A stretch of DNA of 64,000 nt from Thermotomaculum hydrothermale (GCF_016592575.1 NZ_AP017470.1:248001-312000); one strand, 5' to 3'; numbered from the stretch's first letter, positions 1-9,353 are shown. A program made the numbers and translations. Notes: generated by a model from the sequence alone, not told the origin.

Positions 1-1
1 A

Positions 2-229
2 GTTTTAATAAACATCTTTGGCGGAATTGTTAGGTGCGACATGGTTGCAGAGGGTATTGTCCAGGCAGCCAAGAATGTTGGTGTAAATGTTCCAATAGTT
101 ATAAGGCTTCAGGGTACAAACGCAGAACAGGGTGCTGAAATTCTTAAAAATTCAGGCCTTAACTTTGAAGTTGCAACAGGTTTGAAAGAGGCTGCCGAAA
201 AGGTTGCCGCCATTGTTAACGGAAAGTAA
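2..229 (+). CDS. sucC: Succinate--CoA ligase beta subunit, C-terminal part
   Basis: Only the last 75 codons lie in the window; the frame is open from base 2 and the gene starts upstream of it. The visible part reads [19 protein letters not shown] near its start, a signature of the C-terminal ligase domain of the ADP-forming succinyl-CoA synthetase beta subunit. The enzyme interconverts succinyl-CoA and succinate with nucleotide phosphorylation. It sits 12 nt upstream of sucD, so the two subunits are co-transcribed. An internal ATG at 41 should not be taken as a start because the conserved reading continues upstream of it. Confidence 0.95.
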   Translation, partial: VLINIFGGIVRCDMVAEGIVQAAKNVGVNVPIVIRLQGTNAEQGAEILKNSGLNFEVATGLKEAAEKVAAIVNGK

Positions 230-241
230 TGGAGGGATAAA

Positions 242-1114
242 ATGGCTGTCCTTGTAAATAAAGATTCAAGAGTTTTGGTTCAGGGGATTACAGGTAAAGA
301 GGGAAGATTCCACACTGCTCAGTGTATTGCTTATGGAACAAAGGTTGTTGCTGGTGTTACTCCAGGGAAGGCAGGAGAAACTGTTGAAGGAGTTCCAGTA
401 TTCAATACTGTTGCTGAAGCGAGAAAGCAAACTGGGGCAAATGTATCATTAATTTTTGTTCCCCCTGCATTTGCTGCAGACGCTATTATGGAAGCAGCTG
501 ATGCTGGAATGGAATTGATTGTTTGCATTACTGAGGGAATTCCTGTTCTTGATATGGTAAAGGTAAAAAATTATTTAAAGGATAAAACTTCAAGGCTTAT
601 AGGCCCAAACTGTCCTGGTATTATCACACCAGAAGAGGCAAAAATAGGCATTATGCCAGGTTTTATCCATAAAAAGGGTTCTATAGGTGTTGTTTCAAGA
701 AGTGGAACCTTGACTTATGAGGCTGTTTATCAGTTAACAGAAAGAGGGCTTGGCCAGTCAACCTGTATTGGTATTGGTGGAGACCCTGTTAATGGTACAA
801 ACTTTGTTGATGCACTTAAACTCTTTCAGGAAGACCCTGAAACTGAAGGCATTGTAATGATAGGCGAAATCGGTGGAACAGCGGAAGAAGAGGCTGCTGA
901 ATATATAAAACAGCATGTAACAAAGCCTGTTGTCTCATTTATTGCAGGCCAGACAGCGCCTAAGGGCAAGAGAATGGGACATGCAGGGGCTATTATCGCA
1001 GGCGGTAAAGGAACAGCCAAAGAAAAGATGGAAGCACTTGCAAATGCAGGCGTCCATGTTGTAAAAAGCCCTGCAGAGATAGGCGAGACAATGCTGAAAG
1101 CATTGAAGAAATAA
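242..1114 (+). CDS. sucD: Succinate--CoA ligase alpha subunit
   Basis: A 290-residue protein of full family length. The N-terminal CoA-binding Rossmann part carries [11 protein letters not shown] (about 15-25); [10 protein letters not shown] lies at 121-130. The phosphohistidine is in GHAGA, His247, followed by the glycine-rich [13 protein letters not shown] segment. A GGAGG Shine-Dalgarno lies 6 nt before the ATG. With sucC it forms the heteromeric cytosolic enzyme. The korDABC genes follow directly, so the operon holds the two consecutive steps between 2-oxoglutarate and succinate, which can run oxidatively or reductively. Confidence 0.97.
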   Translation: MAVLVNKDSRVLVQGITGKEGRFHTAQCIAYGTKVVAGVTPGKAGETVEGVPVFNTVAEARKQTGANVSLIFVPPAFAADAIMEAADAGMELIVCITEGIPVLDMVKVKNYLKDKTSRLIGPNCPGIITPEEAKIGIMPGFIHKKGSIGVVSRSGTLTYEAVYQLTERGLGQSTCIGIGGDPVNGTNFVDALKLFQEDPETEGIVMIGEIGGTAEEEAAEYIKQHVTKPVVSFIAGQTAPKGKRMGHAGAIIAGGKGTAKEKMEALANAGVHVVKSPAEIGETMLKALKK

Positions 1115-1125
1115 GGAGTTTAACA

Positions 1126-1410
1126 ATGACAGGCGAAGATAGAAAAATAAATGAAGAGGCACTAAAAAGACGTAAAAAACCGAGTAAGGTTCACCACAGG
1201 GTTCATGTTTATGAAAATCTTTGCAAGGGATGCGGTATATGTGTTGCCGTATGCCCGACGGGGACATTGCAATTAGTAAACAACAAGTATTCTGTTTACG
1301 GCGTTGTTGCAAAGGTTGATGCAGAGGAATACTGCATAGGTTGCAAAACCTGTGAAATGAGATGCCCCGATTTTGCTATTCGTATAGACGAGGAGGAAAC
1401 AAATGAGTAA
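1126..1410 (+). CDS. korD: 2-oxoglutarate:ferredoxin oxidoreductase delta subunit (2x4Fe-4S ferredoxin)
   Basis: A 94-residue ferredoxin-like protein with two 4Fe-4S motifs, CKGCGICVAVCP and CIGCKTCEMRCP, about 35 residues apart. The N-terminus is basic (many Lys/Arg before the first cluster). In KOR/OOR complexes a separate delta polypeptide of this type passes electrons from the thiamine-pyrophosphate centre to external ferredoxin. It lies 11 nt after sucD and its 3' end overlaps the alpha-subunit gene by 8 nt, which supports assignment to this complex rather than to a free ferredoxin. Confidence 0.9.
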   Translation: MTGEDRKINEEALKRRKKPSKVHHRVHVYENLCKGCGICVAVCPTGTLQLVNNKYSVYGVVAKVDAEEYCIGCKTCEMRCPDFAIRIDEEETNE

Positions 1411-2545
1411 AAGAAAAGGGGTATATACAGGAAACGAACTTATTGCTCTTGCGGCAATTGATGCAGGGTGCAGGTTTTATGCCGGTTACCCAATTACCCC
1501 ATCATCAGAGATTATGGAGGTAATGTCCAAAGAGATGCCAAAGGTTGGTGGCGGTTTTATCCAGATGGAAGATGAAATTGCTTCAATGGCTGCTGCAATT
1601 GGTGCTGCATGGACAGGGGTAAAATCAATGACTGCATCTTCAGGTCCTGGAATTTCCTTAAAATCAGAAAACTTAGGTCTTGCTTGTATTACCGAAACTC
1701 CAGTGGTAATTGTTAACATTATGAGAGGTGGCCCGTCAACTGGATTCCCAACTGCACCAAGCCAATCTGATGTTATGCAGGCTAAATGGGGAACTCACGG
1801 AGACCACCCTGTTATTGCCCTTGTACCGGGTAATGCAAAGGAAATGTATTATGAAACAGTTAGGGCTTTCAATTTGGCAGAAAAATTCAGAACTCCTGTG
1901 TTTATATTAGGCGATGAAACATTAGGCCACATGAATACAATGGTTGAATTGCCAGACCCATCTGAGCTTGAGATTGTTGAAAGGGAAATATACCAGCCGA
2001 AAGAAGGTGAAAAATATAAACCCTTTGATATGAGCAAGGGAGATGTCCCTCCAATGGGTGCATTCTTTAGAGGTTACAGATTTCACCTTACAGGTTTGAA
2101 CCACGATGAATACGGTTATCCTACAATTGACAAAGAGATGATAAGGAAACAGCAGGAAAGAATGATGAAAAAGGTTGAAAACCACGCTGATGAGATTGTT
2201 AAAAATGAGCTTTTTATGATGGATGACGCTGAATACATTATTTTTGCTTATGGTTCAACGGGAGCAGCTTCAAAACTTGCTGCAAAAAGGTTGAGAGAAA
2301 AGGGTAAAAAGGTGGGTGTATTCAGACCTATTACAATATGGCCATTCCCTGAAAAGCAGCTTGATGAGGTTATTGCGACAGGCAAGTACAAGGGAATTAT
2401 GGTTGCAGAGGCAAACTTAGGGCAGATTATATTTGAAGTTGAAAGGGTAAACAAGGGAAGGCTTCCACTTAAAGACTTACTCAAGGTTGATGGAACACCT
2501 GTTTCACCTACGGATATTGTTACCCGTTTTGAGGAGGTATTCTAA
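1403..2545 (+). CDS. korA: 2-oxoglutarate:ferredoxin oxidoreductase alpha subunit
   Basis: 380 residues, full length for the family. The N-terminal pyrimidine-binding domain has FYAGYPITPSSEI, the QMEDEIAS segment and TASSGPGISLKSE; domain II lies at the C-terminus (PITIWPFPEKQL). The QMEDE/RGGPSTGFPTAPSQSD pattern fits 2-oxoglutarate or general 2-oxoacid enzymes better than pyruvate enzymes, though substrate cannot be proven from sequence. GAGGAGG precedes the ATG. The stop overlaps the next start by one base (TAATG), implying coupled translation with korB. Confidence 0.93.
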   Translation: MSKRKGVYTGNELIALAAIDAGCRFYAGYPITPSSEIMEVMSKEMPKVGGGFIQMEDEIASMAAAIGAAWTGVKSMTASSGPGISLKSENLGLACITETPVVIVNIMRGGPSTGFPTAPSQSDVMQAKWGTHGDHPVIALVPGNAKEMYYETVRAFNLAEKFRTPVFILGDETLGHMNTMVELPDPSELEIVEREIYQPKEGEKYKPFDMSKGDVPPMGAFFRGYRFHLTGLNHDEYGYPTIDKEMIRKQQERMMKKVENHADEIVKNELFMMDDAEYIIFAYGSTGAASKLAAKRLREKGKKVGVFRPITIWPFPEKQLDEVIATGKYKGIMVAEANLGQIIFEVERVNKGRLPLKDLLKVDGTPVSPTDIVTRFEEVF

Positions 2546-3366
2546 TGGCTGGTTATATAAATTACGAATATTACTTAAGGCAGGATTATAGAAACCTGCA
2601 ATGGTGTCCTGGTTGTGGAGACGGTGCAATTTTGCAGGCATTTTTAAGGGCGGTTCATGAACTTGAAATATCTAAAGACGATGTGGCTGTTGTATCAGGT
2701 ATTGGCTGTTCAGGCAGGATAAGCGGTTACATAGATTTCAACACAATGCACACAACCCACGGAAGGCCTGTTGCATTTGCAACAGGGATAAAGCTTGCTG
2801 CACCTGACAAGTATGTTGTCGTGTTTGGCGGTGACGGAGACCAGACAGCAATCGGTGGAAATCACTTTATCCACGCCTGTAGAAGAAACATTGATTTAAC
2901 AATAATTGTTATCAACAACAATGTTTACGGAATGACAGGAGGACAGTACTCTCCAACAACACCTAATGGATTTAAAACTCAAACAACACCATACGGAAAC
3001 TACGACAACCAGTTTGATATTGTTAAATTAGCAACTGGAGCAGGTGCCACCTATGTTGCAAGAGAAACAGTTTTAAAGCCTGTTATTTTAACAAAGTACA
3101 TAAAAAAAGCATTGCAGCATAAGGGTTGCTCTGTGGTTGAGGTAATTTCAAACTGCCACATTAACCTTGGAAGAAGGAATAAGATGAAATCACCTCACGC
3201 ATTGCTTGACTGGATAAAAGAGCATACCGTGCCTATGTCAAAGGCAAAGAAAATGAGCGAAGAAGAGTTAGTCGGCAAAGTTGTAACCGGTGAATTTGTT
3301 GAAATAGACAAGCCGGAATTTACCGAGCAGTATTATAAACTTTGTGAATCTTTAAAAGGGGAGTAA
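2545..3366 (+). CDS. korB: 2-oxoglutarate:ferredoxin oxidoreductase beta subunit (TPP-binding)
   Basis: 273 residues. It has CPGCGDGA near residue 23 (Cys residues of a possible Fe-S site and TPP contacts). The canonical TPP/Mg motif is GDGDQTAIGGNH, followed by a run of Asn residues (INNNVYGMTGGQYSPTT). It pairs with KorA to form the thiamine-dependent active site that decarboxylates the 2-oxoacid to its CoA ester. Its start shares one base with the korA stop and its stop is 3 nt from korC. Confidence 0.94.
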   Translation: MAGYINYEYYLRQDYRNLQWCPGCGDGAILQAFLRAVHELEISKDDVAVVSGIGCSGRISGYIDFNTMHTTHGRPVAFATGIKLAAPDKYVVVFGGDGDQTAIGGNHFIHACRRNIDLTIIVINNNVYGMTGGQYSPTTPNGFKTQTTPYGNYDNQFDIVKLATGAGATYVARETVLKPVILTKYIKKALQHKGCSVVEVISNCHINLGRRNKMKSPHALLDWIKEHTVPMSKAKKMSEEELVGKVVTGEFVEIDKPEFTEQYYKLCESLKGE

Positions 3367-3369
3367 GGT

Positions 3370-3912
3370 ATGTCTTTTCATTTTGAAGCAAGGTTTGGAG
3401 CAATAGGCGGTCAGGGTATTATTACAGCAGGTGCATTCCTTGCTACTGCCGCTATTATGCAGGGGCTTAACGCTGTTCAAAGCCCGACATATACATCCCA
3501 GGTTAGGGGAGGCCCCACAAAGGTTGATGTAATTATCAGTGAAGACGAGATTCTCTTTAACAAGGCAACAAAACTTGACCTGTTTTTAGCAACCGCACAG
3601 AGGCCATACGACCTCTATTACACAGATTTAAAGGATGATACCCTTGTTATTCTTGAAGAAAATTTAGTTAAAAATGTGAGAGATGACGGTAGAAAGATAA
3701 TAAGGGTTCCTATAATTGAGCTTGCTGAAAAAGAGATTGGTTTAACTGTTACAACCTCTGTTATTGCAACAGGTATTGTTGTTGCTGTTACTGAAATTGT
3801 TAAGCCAGATTTAATGAAAGAGGCTATTTTAAGCAGGGTTCCAAAGGGGACTGAAGCAATCAACATTAAGGCTTTTGAGTTAGGTTACGAAGTAGGGAAA
3901 AAATATAGATAA
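3370..3912 (+). CDS. korC: 2-oxoglutarate:ferredoxin oxidoreductase gamma subunit
   Basis: 180 residues. The start of the protein has the glycine-rich GAIGGQGIITAG of the 2-oxoacid oxidoreductase gamma/catalytic domain, followed by QSPTYTSQVRGGPTKVDVIIS, also typical of this subunit. It completes the D-A-B-C gene order known from Campylobacter-type oor operons. GGGGAG, just upstream and overlapping the korB end, serves as ribosome binding site. The four subunits would form a cytosolic heterotetramer reducing ferredoxin. Confidence 0.93.
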   Translation: MSFHFEARFGAIGGQGIITAGAFLATAAIMQGLNAVQSPTYTSQVRGGPTKVDVIISEDEILFNKATKLDLFLATAQRPYDLYYTDLKDDTLVILEENLVKNVRDDGRKIIRVPIIELAEKEIGLTVTTSVIATGIVVAVTEIVKPDLMKEAILSRVPKGTEAINIKAFELGYEVGKKYR

Positions 3913-3927
3913 GGAGTGGAATTAGAG

Positions 3928-4341
3928 ATGGAAAGAACACTTGGGATTATTAAACCTGATGCCGTTTCAAAGGGTTATGCAGGAAAAATTCTGGCAATTA
4001 TTGAGGAAAATGGATTTAACATTGTTGGTTTAAAAAAGATTAGGTTGACAAAGGAAAAGGCTGAAGGTTTTTACTATGTACACAAAGACAAGCCTTTCTT
4101 CAATTCTCTTACAGATTTTATGTCTGAAGGCCCAATTATTGTTATGGTGCTTGAAAAAGAAAATGCAATAGCAGATTGGAGAAAGTTAATGGGTGCAACA
4201 AACCCTGAAAACGCTGAGGAAGGCACATTGAGAAAGATGTTTGCGGAAAACATTGAGAGAAACGCAGTTCACGGGTCAGATTCTCCTGAATCCGCTAAAT
4301 ACGAAATCTCATACTTTTTCAACGCATTAGAGCTTGTCTAA
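3928..4341 (+). CDS. ndk: Nucleoside diphosphate kinase
   Basis: 137 residues from the ATG at 3928. An in-frame GTG at 3916 is unlikely because it lies inside the AAGGAG ribosome binding site (3911-3916). The protein begins [13 protein letters not shown], the classic NDK start, and the phosphohistidine is His115 in RNAVHGSDS. It transfers the terminal phosphate between nucleoside triphosphates and diphosphates. It is last in the sucCD-korDABC operon and is followed by a strong terminator; the link to succinyl-CoA synthetase is sensible because that enzyme yields ATP or GTP. Confidence 0.96.
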   Translation: MERTLGIIKPDAVSKGYAGKILAIIEENGFNIVGLKKIRLTKEKAEGFYYVHKDKPFFNSLTDFMSEGPIIVMVLEKENAIADWRKLMGATNPENAEEGTLRKMFAENIERNAVHGSDSPESAKYEISYFFNALELV

Positions 4342-4370
4342 AAGAATTTAACAAAAATTTGAATAATTTA

Positions 4371-4397
4371 AGGGAGGCAATTAAGCCTCCCTTTTTT
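4371..4397 (+). terminator. Rho-independent terminator after ndk
   Basis: An 8-bp stem AGGGAGGC / GCCTCCCT with a 6-nt loop, followed by a T run on the + strand. It lies 29 nt after the ndk stop and touches the stop codon of the convergent flippase gene. The - strand side lacks a good T tract, so it mainly serves the + operon. Confidence 0.9.
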
Positions 4398-5802
4398 ATT
4401 TTCGTGTGCCGTTTAGTATTGGCAAATAATGTTTGAAAAACAGTGCAGTTTCAACTATCAGGAATAAAATTATTGAAACAGCAGGAAGTTTCAGGGAGAG
4501 AAGGCCTAACACAATTAAGAGAAAACTGTTTGAAATCCACATAAGTTTATTTTTTTCTAACTTCAAGTTTTTGTTTACAAATACAAAGGAGTAAAACGCT
4601 TTTATAAAAAAGTAAATATCAACGCTTACAGAGATTGAAATTGCAGGTTTCAGGTTTAATTTGTATAAAATAAAAAATGTTATAAAAAGCCCCAAAACAC
4701 CAGCAAACTCAATATATGTTTGAATAGGTTTTTCATCCATAGAGTGAATAATGCTTCTAAACATAACAAAATAAAAGTAAAAGAAAACCCCAGGCGACAT
4801 TATTTGAAGTATAAATATTGAAGGGTAAAACCTTTGAGGCAACCAACTTAAGATAAGAAATTTAGATAGAGAAAACACTAAAAACCCCCCTAATAAACCG
4901 ACAAAAATTACTAAATCCTGAAAGGGGGAGAGTGATTGTTTCAATAATTTAAAATCCTTTTCTGCAACCTTTTCTGCAATTAATGGCATGAAAATAATGT
5001 TGAAAGCATAGGTTACAATCTCAACAATTCTTAATATCCTTGATGTAATTGTAAAGTCAGCAGCAACTGTATATGAGTAAAAGTAAGTTGCAAGCAAAAC
5101 GCTTGCAGAAAGTGCAAGCCCTGAAAGAAAAACCGATATACTCCTTGGTATTGCAAAGTAAGAAATCTCTTTAAACCTGAATTTTCTCACAAAGTTTTCT
5201 TTTATAAGTTTTGCTAAAATAACCACAGGGATAAATTGAAAAAAGCCTATTAAAAAGGCTATTAAATGTATTGATGTTATTGTTTTGGTAATTATAAATA
5301 TGGCAATAATTATGTTACCTAAAAAGTATGAAAAAAATTGTAAAAGGTTTGCCTTGGGTATCTCTTTCTTCCCCTGATAAAATGTATAAACAATCTTGTA
5401 AATTCCCATTGAAAAAAGAGAGAATACTGTTGCTAAAAACATTAAAAAATCGTTTTTCAGAAACCTGTCTGTTAAAAAGGTACCGAATAAAAACAATATT
5501 GCAGTGGAAAAAATGCTTGAGACAATAAACAGTACAACAACTGTTGAGAAAACCTCTTTTTGAGCTTCATTGTCTTTTGAGTAAGTGCCTAAATACCTTG
5601 CAAGGGCGATGTCAAATGCCATTGTGTATAAGACAAATAATACCTGAACAAGCCCTCTGAAATTTCCGTAAAGGCCAACATCTTCTTTTGGAAATATGTG
5701 TGCAATTGAGCCAATAAGAACAAAAAATGATAATGCCACCAGCACCTGAAGGATTGAGAGGTAAACAACATTTTTTTTGAAAAAGCTGTCGAATAAACTC
5801 AT
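4396..5802 (-). CDS. Polysaccharide/lipid-linked oligosaccharide flippase (MATE/MOP superfamily)
   Basis: 468 residues from the ATG at 5802 (MSLFDSFF). Longer in-frame starts up to 5913 would run into the divergent aspartase gene and its promoter. Hydropathy shows about 12-14 membrane segments spread over the whole length (for example VVYLSILQVLVALSFFVLIG and LLGGFLVFSLSKFLILSWL). The pattern resembles Wzx-like flippases that move lipid-linked sugars across the inner membrane. No biosynthetic genes are adjacent; fcl, gmd and a glycosyltransferase lie 50 kb away. A TATAAT ends 6 nt before the ATG with no Shine-Dalgarno, suggesting a leaderless mRNA. Substrate unknown. Confidence 0.8.
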   Translation of the reverse strand: MSLFDSFFKKNVVYLSILQVLVALSFFVLIGSIAHIFPKEDVGLYGNFRGLVQVLFVLYTMAFDIALARYLGTYSKDNEAQKEVFSTVVVLFIVSSIFSTAILFLFGTFLTDRFLKNDFLMFLATVFSLFSMGIYKIVYTFYQGKKEIPKANLLQFFSYFLGNIIIAIFIITKTITSIHLIAFLIGFFQFIPVVILAKLIKENFVRKFRFKEISYFAIPRSISVFLSGLALSASVLLATYFYSYTVAADFTITSRILRIVEIVTYAFNIIFMPLIAEKVAEKDFKLLKQSLSPFQDLVIFVGLLGGFLVFSLSKFLILSWLPQRFYPSIFILQIMSPGVFFYFYFVMFRSIIHSMDEKPIQTYIEFAGVLGLFITFFILYKLNLKPAISISVSVDIYFFIKAFYSFVFVNKNLKLEKNKLMWISNSFLLIVLGLLSLKLPAVSIILFLIVETALFFKHYLPILNGTRK

Positions 5803-5808
5803 GGCATA

Positions 5809-5814
5809 ATTATA
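5809..5814 (-). promoter_or_regulatory. -10 box of the flippase gene, likely leaderless
   Basis: On the - strand the sequence TATAAT ends 6 nt before the ATG of the flippase gene, which puts the expected transcription start at or next to the start codon. No clear -35 element and no Shine-Dalgarno are visible. Confidence 0.5.
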
Positions 5815-5843
5815 CATAAAATACTTTGATTTTTTTAATTTGC

Positions 5844-5849
5844 TATAAT
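5844..5849 (+). promoter_or_regulatory. -10 box of the aspartase gene
   Basis: TATAAT on the + strand, 29 nt before the ATG at 5879 and 17 nt before the GGAGGGGG ribosome binding site. The -35 region is AT-rich without a clear TTGACA. It is divergent to the flippase -10 box about 30 bp away. Confidence 0.5.
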
Positions 5850-5878
5850 TTATATTGAAAAAGCTGGAGGGGGATTGT

Positions 5879-7747
5879 ATGGACGACAAAATAAATATTT
5901 TAAAGGAAAACATACTTTTTAAGGATTTAGATGATGAAAACCTTGAATATATTGCTTCATTTTTTGAGTGGGAAGAGTATAAAAAAGGTGAATACCTTTT
6001 TTTTGAAAATGCTCCCAGAAAAAAGTTTTTTATAATTGTTGATGGAGAGGTTGAGATTACAAAAAATCAGCCGGCAGGTGAAAAGAGATTAACAAGGCTT
6101 GCTTCAGGGGATTTTCTTGGAGAGGGAATTTTTCTTGATGATTATCAGCATACTGTAAACGCAAGAGCAGTGACAGATGTTAAAATTCTTAGTTTTTATG
6201 TTGATAAACTCAATGTTTTAAAGAGAGAAAAACCCTTTATCTATTATTTTATGATGAAGGGAATATCAAAATTGTTATCAAAAAGGTTAAAGTATTCAAT
6301 CTCTGTTATAGCCGGGAAAGATGATTTCTATACAGGTGGCAAATATAGGGTTGAACATGATTTGTTGGGGGAAAGGGCTGTCCCTGATTGTGCATACTAT
6401 GGGATTCAAACATTAAGGGCTATAGAAAATTTTCCGATAACAGGAATCCCTATTTCCCATTTTCCTAATTTAATAAAAGCACTTGCAATGGTAAAAAAGG
6501 CTGCTGCTATTGCCAATAAAAAATTAGGATTTTTAGAAGAAGAAAAAGCAGATGCAATTGTTAAGGCATGTGATGAGATAATTGATGGTGCTTTGCATAA
6601 TCATTTTGTGGTTGATGTTATACAGGGTGGGGCGGGCACCTCAACAAATATGAATGCAAACGAGGTTATAGCAAACAGGGCTCTTGAGATTTTAGGATAC
6701 AAAAAGGGGCAGTATGAAATAATCCATCCAAACAACCATGTAAATCTGTCTCAGTCGACAAATGACGCTTATCCAACTGCAATTAAATTAGGGCTAATTT
6801 TCTCAATTGAAAGCCTTGAAGTGGCATTAAACCACCTTGCAAATGCCTTCAGGGTTAAAGAGCAGGAATTTGCAGATGTAATAAAGATGGGAAGAACCCA
6901 GCTTCAGGATGCTGTACCAATGACTTTGGGACAGGAATTTGGAGCATATGCCACAATGCTTGAAGAGGATTTAAAAACAATTCATGCAACAAAAGATATG
7001 TTAACTGAAATAAACATGGGGGGTACTGCTATTGGCACTGGAATAAATGCAGACCCAGATTATCCTCCACTTGTTGTGGAAGAATTAAGAAAAATTTCTG
7101 GATTTGATTTTAAGCTTTCAGAAAACCTTGTTGAAGCAACTCAGGATACAGGTGTATTTGTTCATCTCTCAGGTGTATTTAAAAGACTTGCTGTGAAACT
7201 TTCCAAGATTTCAAATGATTTAAGGCTTCTTTCTTCTGGCCCGAGAGCAGGATTACACGAAATAAACCTTCCAGCAGTCCAGCCTGGTTCTTCAATAATG
7301 CCAGGTAAGGTAAACCCTGTTATACCTGAAGTTGTCAACCAGGTGGCCTTCCAGGTTATAGGTAACGACCTTGCTATTACCTTCGGGGCTGAAGCTGGGC
7401 AGCTTGAATTGAATGTAATGGAACCTGTTATATCCTTCAACCTTTTTCAGTCAATAGATATTATGAGAAATGCTATGATTACTTTGGCAGATAAATGTGT
7501 AATAGGGATTACTGCAAATAGGGAAGTGTGCAGGAAATATGTTGAAAATAGTATTGGTATTGTAACTGCATTGAACCCATACATCGGCTATGAAAACTCA
7601 AGCGCAATTGCAAAAGAGGCTTTGAAAACTGGAAAGAGTGTTTATGAACTTGTTCTTGAAAAAGGCTTGTTAACGAAGGAAGAACTTGATAAAATACTTT
7701 CACCTGAAGAGATGGTAAAACCAAGGCATTTAAGAAAAAAGCGTTAA
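5879..7747 (+). CDS. aspA: Aspartate ammonia-lyase with N-terminal cyclic-nucleotide-binding-like domain
   Basis: 622 residues from the ATG at 5879, chosen because GGAGGGGG lies 5 nt upstream; a TTG at 5855 is unsupported. Residues 1-140 form a CRP/cNMP-type beta-roll (IIVDGEVEI at 52-60, GDFLGEGIF at 77-85, NARA at 94-97) with a helical hinge. The usual phosphate-binding Arg appears replaced (His91 region), so cAMP binding is uncertain. Residues 156-622 are a complete aspartase: ERAVPDCAYYG, GGAGTSTNMNANEV, MGRTQLQDAVP and the active-site loop GSSIMPGKVNP. The reaction is L-aspartate to fumarate plus ammonia. Normal aspartases are about 470 residues and lack the N-terminal domain, so this is a fusion that may sense a ligand. 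Fumarate hydratase is the alternative, but the sequence matches aspartase throughout. Confidence 0.92.
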   Translation: MDDKINILKENILFKDLDDENLEYIASFFEWEEYKKGEYLFFENAPRKKFFIIVDGEVEITKNQPAGEKRLTRLASGDFLGEGIFLDDYQHTVNARAVTDVKILSFYVDKLNVLKREKPFIYYFMMKGISKLLSKRLKYSISVIAGKDDFYTGGKYRVEHDLLGERAVPDCAYYGIQTLRAIENFPITGIPISHFPNLIKALAMVKKAAAIANKKLGFLEEEKADAIVKACDEIIDGALHNHFVVDVIQGGAGTSTNMNANEVIANRALEILGYKKGQYEIIHPNNHVNLSQSTNDAYPTAIKLGLIFSIESLEVALNHLANAFRVKEQEFADVIKMGRTQLQDAVPMTLGQEFGAYATMLEEDLKTIHATKDMLTEINMGGTAIGTGINADPDYPPLVVEELRKISGFDFKLSENLVEATQDTGVFVHLSGVFKRLAVKLSKISNDLRLLSSGPRAGLHEINLPAVQPGSSIMPGKVNPVIPEVVNQVAFQVIGNDLAITFGAEAGQLELNVMEPVISFNLFQSIDIMRNAMITLADKCVIGITANREVCRKYVENSIGIVTALNPYIGYENSSAIAKEALKTGKSVYELVLEKGLLTKEELDKILSPEEMVKPRHLRKKR

Positions 7748-7765
7748 AACCTTACACAACGATTG

Positions 7766-7791
7766 GCAGGTGCATTAGCACCTGCTTTTTT
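7766..7791 (+). terminator. Rho-independent terminator after aspA
   Basis: A perfect 8-bp stem GCAGGTGC / GCACCTGC with a 4-nt loop and a run of T. It isolates the aspartase gene from the following peptidase pair. Confidence 0.9.
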
Positions 7792-7855
7792 TATCTCAAC
7801 TTTTTTAAAAAGTTATCGTAAAATTTATTGTTAAATAAAATGCGGGGGTTGATAA

Positions 7856-9343
7856 ATGATTAAAAAAATTGGTTTTTTTTGTGCGTTGTTGCTATTTTTT
7901 CTACCCTCTTTTTCCATGTCGGAGAAAGAGTTTGAGAAGAATCTAACTATTTACAAGCTTGACAACGGGCTTACCTTTCTTCTCTATGAAAGACACGATG
8001 CACCTGTTGTTTCTTTTCATACTTATGTTGATGTTGGTTCAGTAAATGAAACCTATGGTATAACAGGTATTTCCCATATGCTTGAGCATATGGCTTTCAA
8101 AGGGACAACCACAGTTGGTGCAAAAGACCTTAAAAAAGAGTTAAAGCTTTTAAATGAAATTGACAAACTTTTTGAAAAGCTTTATTACCTTGAAGACAAC
8201 AATGGTAGCAAAGAAGAAATTGCTAAACTAAAAAAAGAGATTGCAAGGCTTCAAAAAGAGGCTGAAAATGCTGCAAATATAGGTGAGTTTGACAGAATTG
8301 TAACTCAAGCAGGAAGCCCCGACTTAAATGCTTTTACAACCTGTGACGCTACTCAATATCACTACTCTTTGCCTTCCAATAAAATAGAATTATTCTGTTT
8401 TCTTGAATCTGATAGGTTTATGAACCCGGTTTTCAGGCAGTTTTACAAAGAAAGAAATGTTGTTGCTGAAGAGAGAAGAATGAGAACAGAATCAAATCCA
8501 TTTGGTAAACTCTTAGAAGAATTTCAGGCTCTATGTTATAAATACCACCCTTATCAGATTCCGACTATTGGGGCAATGTCTGACATTCAAAGGTATACAA
8601 GGAAAAAAGTTGCAAATTACTTTAAAAAATACTATGGCCCTCAAACAATGACAATTGCTATTGTAGGTGATTTTGATACTGAAAAGATTAAGCCAATGCT
8701 TAAAGAGTACTTTGGAAGGTTGCCTGTTGGTGAAAAACCTGCAAAGATTGTTACAAAAGAACCTGAACAAACCGCAGTTAGAAAAGTTATTTTAAGAGAA
8801 AAGAGCCAGCCTGTTTACCTTGTTGGCTATCACAGGCCTTCTGCAAAAGACAGAAAGGCGGATGTTGCTTTCAAGGCAATAGCCCAGATCTTAGGTAATG
8901 GAAGGACATCAAGGCTATATGAAAGGCTTGTAAAAAAAGAGAGAAGAGCTGCCTATGTTGGCTGTTTTAACGGCTGGCCTGGGGATAAATATCCCTCAAT
9001 GTTTTTAATCTATGCTATTCCAACACCAGGCACATCACTTGACCAGATTGCAAAAGAGATAGATGAAGAGATTGAAAGATTGAAAACAGAGCCTATCAAA
9101 GAAGAAGAATTAAAGAAGGTAAAGTCTCAGGCTAAGGCAGACTTGATTTACGAACTTGATTCAAATCCTGGAATTGCAATGCTTCTAACAAATTACTATG
9201 TGAAGCTTGGAGACTGGAGAGAGATATTTAGAGAAGTTGATATGATTGAGAAACTTACTCCAGTTGAAATACAGGAATATGCTAAAAAGTATTTAAGGCA
9301 AAATGGTAAAAATATCGGTGAAATTATTCCCGATTTTAAATAA
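7856..9343 (+). CDS. M16 family zinc metallopeptidase, catalytic subunit
   Basis: 495 residues with an N-terminal signal peptide (hydrophobic 5-20) and a G-rich ribosome binding site. The inverted zinc motif HMLEH is at 74-78, with the third ligand probably Glu205/206 in NVVAEERR. Between them, about 92-145, an extra Glu/Lys-rich coiled-coil is inserted, so the motif spacing is wider than in typical M16B peptidases. The second M16 homology half is at the C-terminus. It probably acts in the periplasm or cell envelope on peptides. The next gene, 10 nt downstream, encodes the non-catalytic partner, as in heterodimeric M16B enzymes. Confidence 0.9.
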   Translation: MIKKIGFFCALLLFFLPSFSMSEKEFEKNLTIYKLDNGLTFLLYERHDAPVVSFHTYVDVGSVNETYGITGISHMLEHMAFKGTTTVGAKDLKKELKLLNEIDKLFEKLYYLEDNNGSKEEIAKLKKEIARLQKEAENAANIGEFDRIVTQAGSPDLNAFTTCDATQYHYSLPSNKIELFCFLESDRFMNPVFRQFYKERNVVAEERRMRTESNPFGKLLEEFQALCYKYHPYQIPTIGAMSDIQRYTRKKVANYFKKYYGPQTMTIAIVGDFDTEKIKPMLKEYFGRLPVGEKPAKIVTKEPEQTAVRKVILREKSQPVYLVGYHRPSAKDRKADVAFKAIAQILGNGRTSRLYERLVKKERRAAYVGCFNGWPGDKYPSMFLIYAIPTPGTSLDQIAKEIDEEIERLKTEPIKEEELKKVKSQAKADLIYELDSNPGIAMLLTNYYVKLGDWREIFREVDMIEKLTPVEIQEYAKKYLRQNGKNIGEIIPDFK

Positions 9344-9353
9344 GGGGTGAATT

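Noticed and set aside
935-1312. Antisense open frame of 125 codons over sucD/korD
   Set aside because: It is a shadow of conserved genes on the other strand, with no ribosome site and no family features. The same holds for the many other 60-160 codon frames opposite or inside real genes.
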